Positions 63,382 to 64,000 of a stretch of 64,000 nucleotides of DNA are shown piece after piece. Positions within the stretch are counted from its first letter, which is position 1, and each line of letters opens with the position of its first letter. This DNA comes from Congregibacter variabilis. Its GTDB lineage: Bacteria > Pseudomonadota > Gammaproteobacteria > Pseudomonadales > Halieaceae. The notes beneath the pieces are model-generated. The model had not been told where the DNA came from and made no database searches. It worked only from the letters and a program-made list of their open reading frames with translations. The DNA lies in the NCBI RefSeq assembly GCF_045689235.1, contig NZ_CP136864.1, positions 2,852,001 through 2,916,000 on the forward strand. Reading direction: 5' to 3'. A program made the translations under genes and the position numbers.

Positions 63382-63912
63382 CTAGTCGTAGCGATCTTTG
63401 AGAACAAAAAAGGCGACAAAGAGTAGTGCAAGGCTAAAGGGCAGGGCGATGTAGATGCCGTTGATACCCAGGAGCGACTCAAGCGTTACAGCACCAAAAT
63501 TAGCCGGCTTGATAAGCGTGGACTCCAGGAAAGGAAACGCCATAGAAAACAGGAAGGCGCCGACCAGGGCTCCCAGCAGAGTGAAAATTGCGTCTTTTTT
63601 GCCCTCAGCGCTACCAACAACACAGGTTCCCGGGCAGTAGCCAGCGACTGCCCAGCCAATGCCAAAGATGGCGGCTCCGATAGCAATACCCCAGAGGTAG
63701 GCAGGTTTAACCGACATATTTGCCAGGCCACCCATATCAAGCAGATAGATGCCCAATGATCCCACGCCGATAGCCGTCATCATCAGTTTGATGATCCACA
63801 TATCTTTGAGCAGTAGCGTTCCCAGAATACGGCGATAGCTCGTTGCGCCGCCAAGATACAAAATCGCCCCAAAGGCGCAGCCAATCAGAAATCCGATGAT
63901 TAAAGTGCTCAT
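63382..63912 (-). CDS. YeeE/YedE-type (DUF6691-like) sulfur transport protein
   Basis: A 176-residue membrane protein with about five helices. The conserved AGYCPGTCVVGSAEGKKDA motif supplies the cysteine used by YeeE/YedE proteins to pass thiosulfate or other sulfur species through the membrane. Its start overlaps the upstream gene's TAA by one base (TAATG), so the two form a pair, as usual for these half-size sulfur transporters. Confidence 0.85.
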   Translation of the reverse strand: MSTLIIGFLIGCAFGAILYLGGATSYRRILGTLLLKDMWIIKLMMTAIGVGSLGIYLLDMGGLANMSVKPAYLWGIAIGAAIFGIGWAVAGYCPGTCVVGSAEGKKDAIFTLLGALVGAFLFSMAFPFLESTLIKPANFGAVTLESLLGINGIYIALPFSLALLFVAFFVLKDRYD

Positions 63913-64000
63913 TACACTCTCCCGCGATACAGGAATTTGGCCATCAGAATTGCTGATACAAAAGTGATGACACCAAAAATAAATGAACTGAGTGCCAGCT
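63912..64000 (-). CDS. Partial YeeE/YedE-like membrane protein, cut by the right edge
   Basis: Only the last 28 or so codons are visible: a hydrophobic segment (FIFGVITFVSAILMAKFL) then YRGRV and TAA, overlapping the next gene's ATG. By position and hydrophobicity it is most likely the partner YeeE/YedE half; the rest lies outside the window. Confidence 0.6.
   Translation of the reverse strand, partial: LALSSFIFGVITFVSAILMAKFLYRGRV

Noticed and set aside
1..64000. CRISPR arrays, insertion sequences, prophage, toxin-antitoxin or other defence genes
   Set aside because: No repeat-spacer array, transposase, phage structural gene or defence signature was seen; the HNH protein belongs to a chromosomal family.

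Overview
The window is chromosomal DNA of moderately high GC from a gammaproteobacterium. The synteny (pilMNOPQ-aroK-aroB, comFC next to bioB, miaE, a DUF3094 protein) and the closeness of the proteins to Pseudomonas/Cellvibrionales families suggest a marine, aerobic heterotroph of the OM60/NOR5 (Halieaceae) type. That placement is inference from gene content; no rRNA is present. Almost everything is ordinary chromosomal backbone. I see no prophage, insertion sequence, CRISPR array or toxin-antitoxin pair.

Layout. 1-5.5 kb: the 5' part of priA (its C-terminal end lies beyond base 1), rpmE, a secreted asparaginase and a lipoprotein gamma-glutamyltransferase. 5.6-9.8 kb: a two-gene RND efflux system. 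9.8-19.1 kb: PBP1A, divergent from the type IV pilus operon pilMNOPQ, which runs into aroK-aroB. 19.2-26.3 kb: gltBD and hemE. 26.3-36.7 kb: cysE, a TrmB-like methyltransferase, an O-acetyltransferase, the tightly overlapped comFC-modABC-srkA operon, divergent bioB, a DmdC-like acyl-CoA dehydrogenase and a DUF3094 protein. 36.7-41.7 kb is the most accessory-looking part: tRNA-Pro(CGG), a large secreted protein with a choice-of-anchor-U type domain and an exosortase-like C-terminal tail, an MBL-fold lipoprotein and an MDR oxidoreductase. 41.7-47.7 kb (minus strand): a glycosyltransferase-like protein overlapping miaE, a Tat-exported spermidine-dehydrogenase-like flavoprotein, a crotonase, an SMP-30 protein and a PepSY-type membrane protein. 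47.8-51 kb: an OxyR-like LysR regulator divergent from a SulP anion transporter plus an NTF2-like protein. 51-58.7 kb: a TPR-methyltransferase fusion, an outer-membrane barrel, epmB, and the divergent polyamine genes puuB/puuA with an unknown membrane protein. 59-64 kb: a second shikimate-kinase-like protein, gcvT, an HNH endonuclease, a CPA antiporter with an NAD-binding domain, and a YeeE/YedE pair cut by the right edge.

How the genes work together. gltBD with gamma-glutamyltransferase, asparaginase, PuuA/PuuB and the SpdH-like enzyme give a strong theme of glutamate and amine nitrogen recycling. pilMNOPQ with aroKB is the conserved pilus/aromatic block. The mod genes supply molybdate.

Most interesting signals. 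(1) The OxyR-like regulator has glutamine where OxyR has its peroxide-sensing Cys199, yet its divergent promoter carries two perfect ATAG-N7-CTAT boxes back to back. (2) A 13-bp tandem repeat multiplies the start codon of the SpdH-like gene in shifting frames. (3) The protein after tRNA-Pro has an exosortase-type tail. (4) The shikimate-kinase-like paralogue has an altered lid. (5) A palindrome-rich spacer lies between hemE and cysE.
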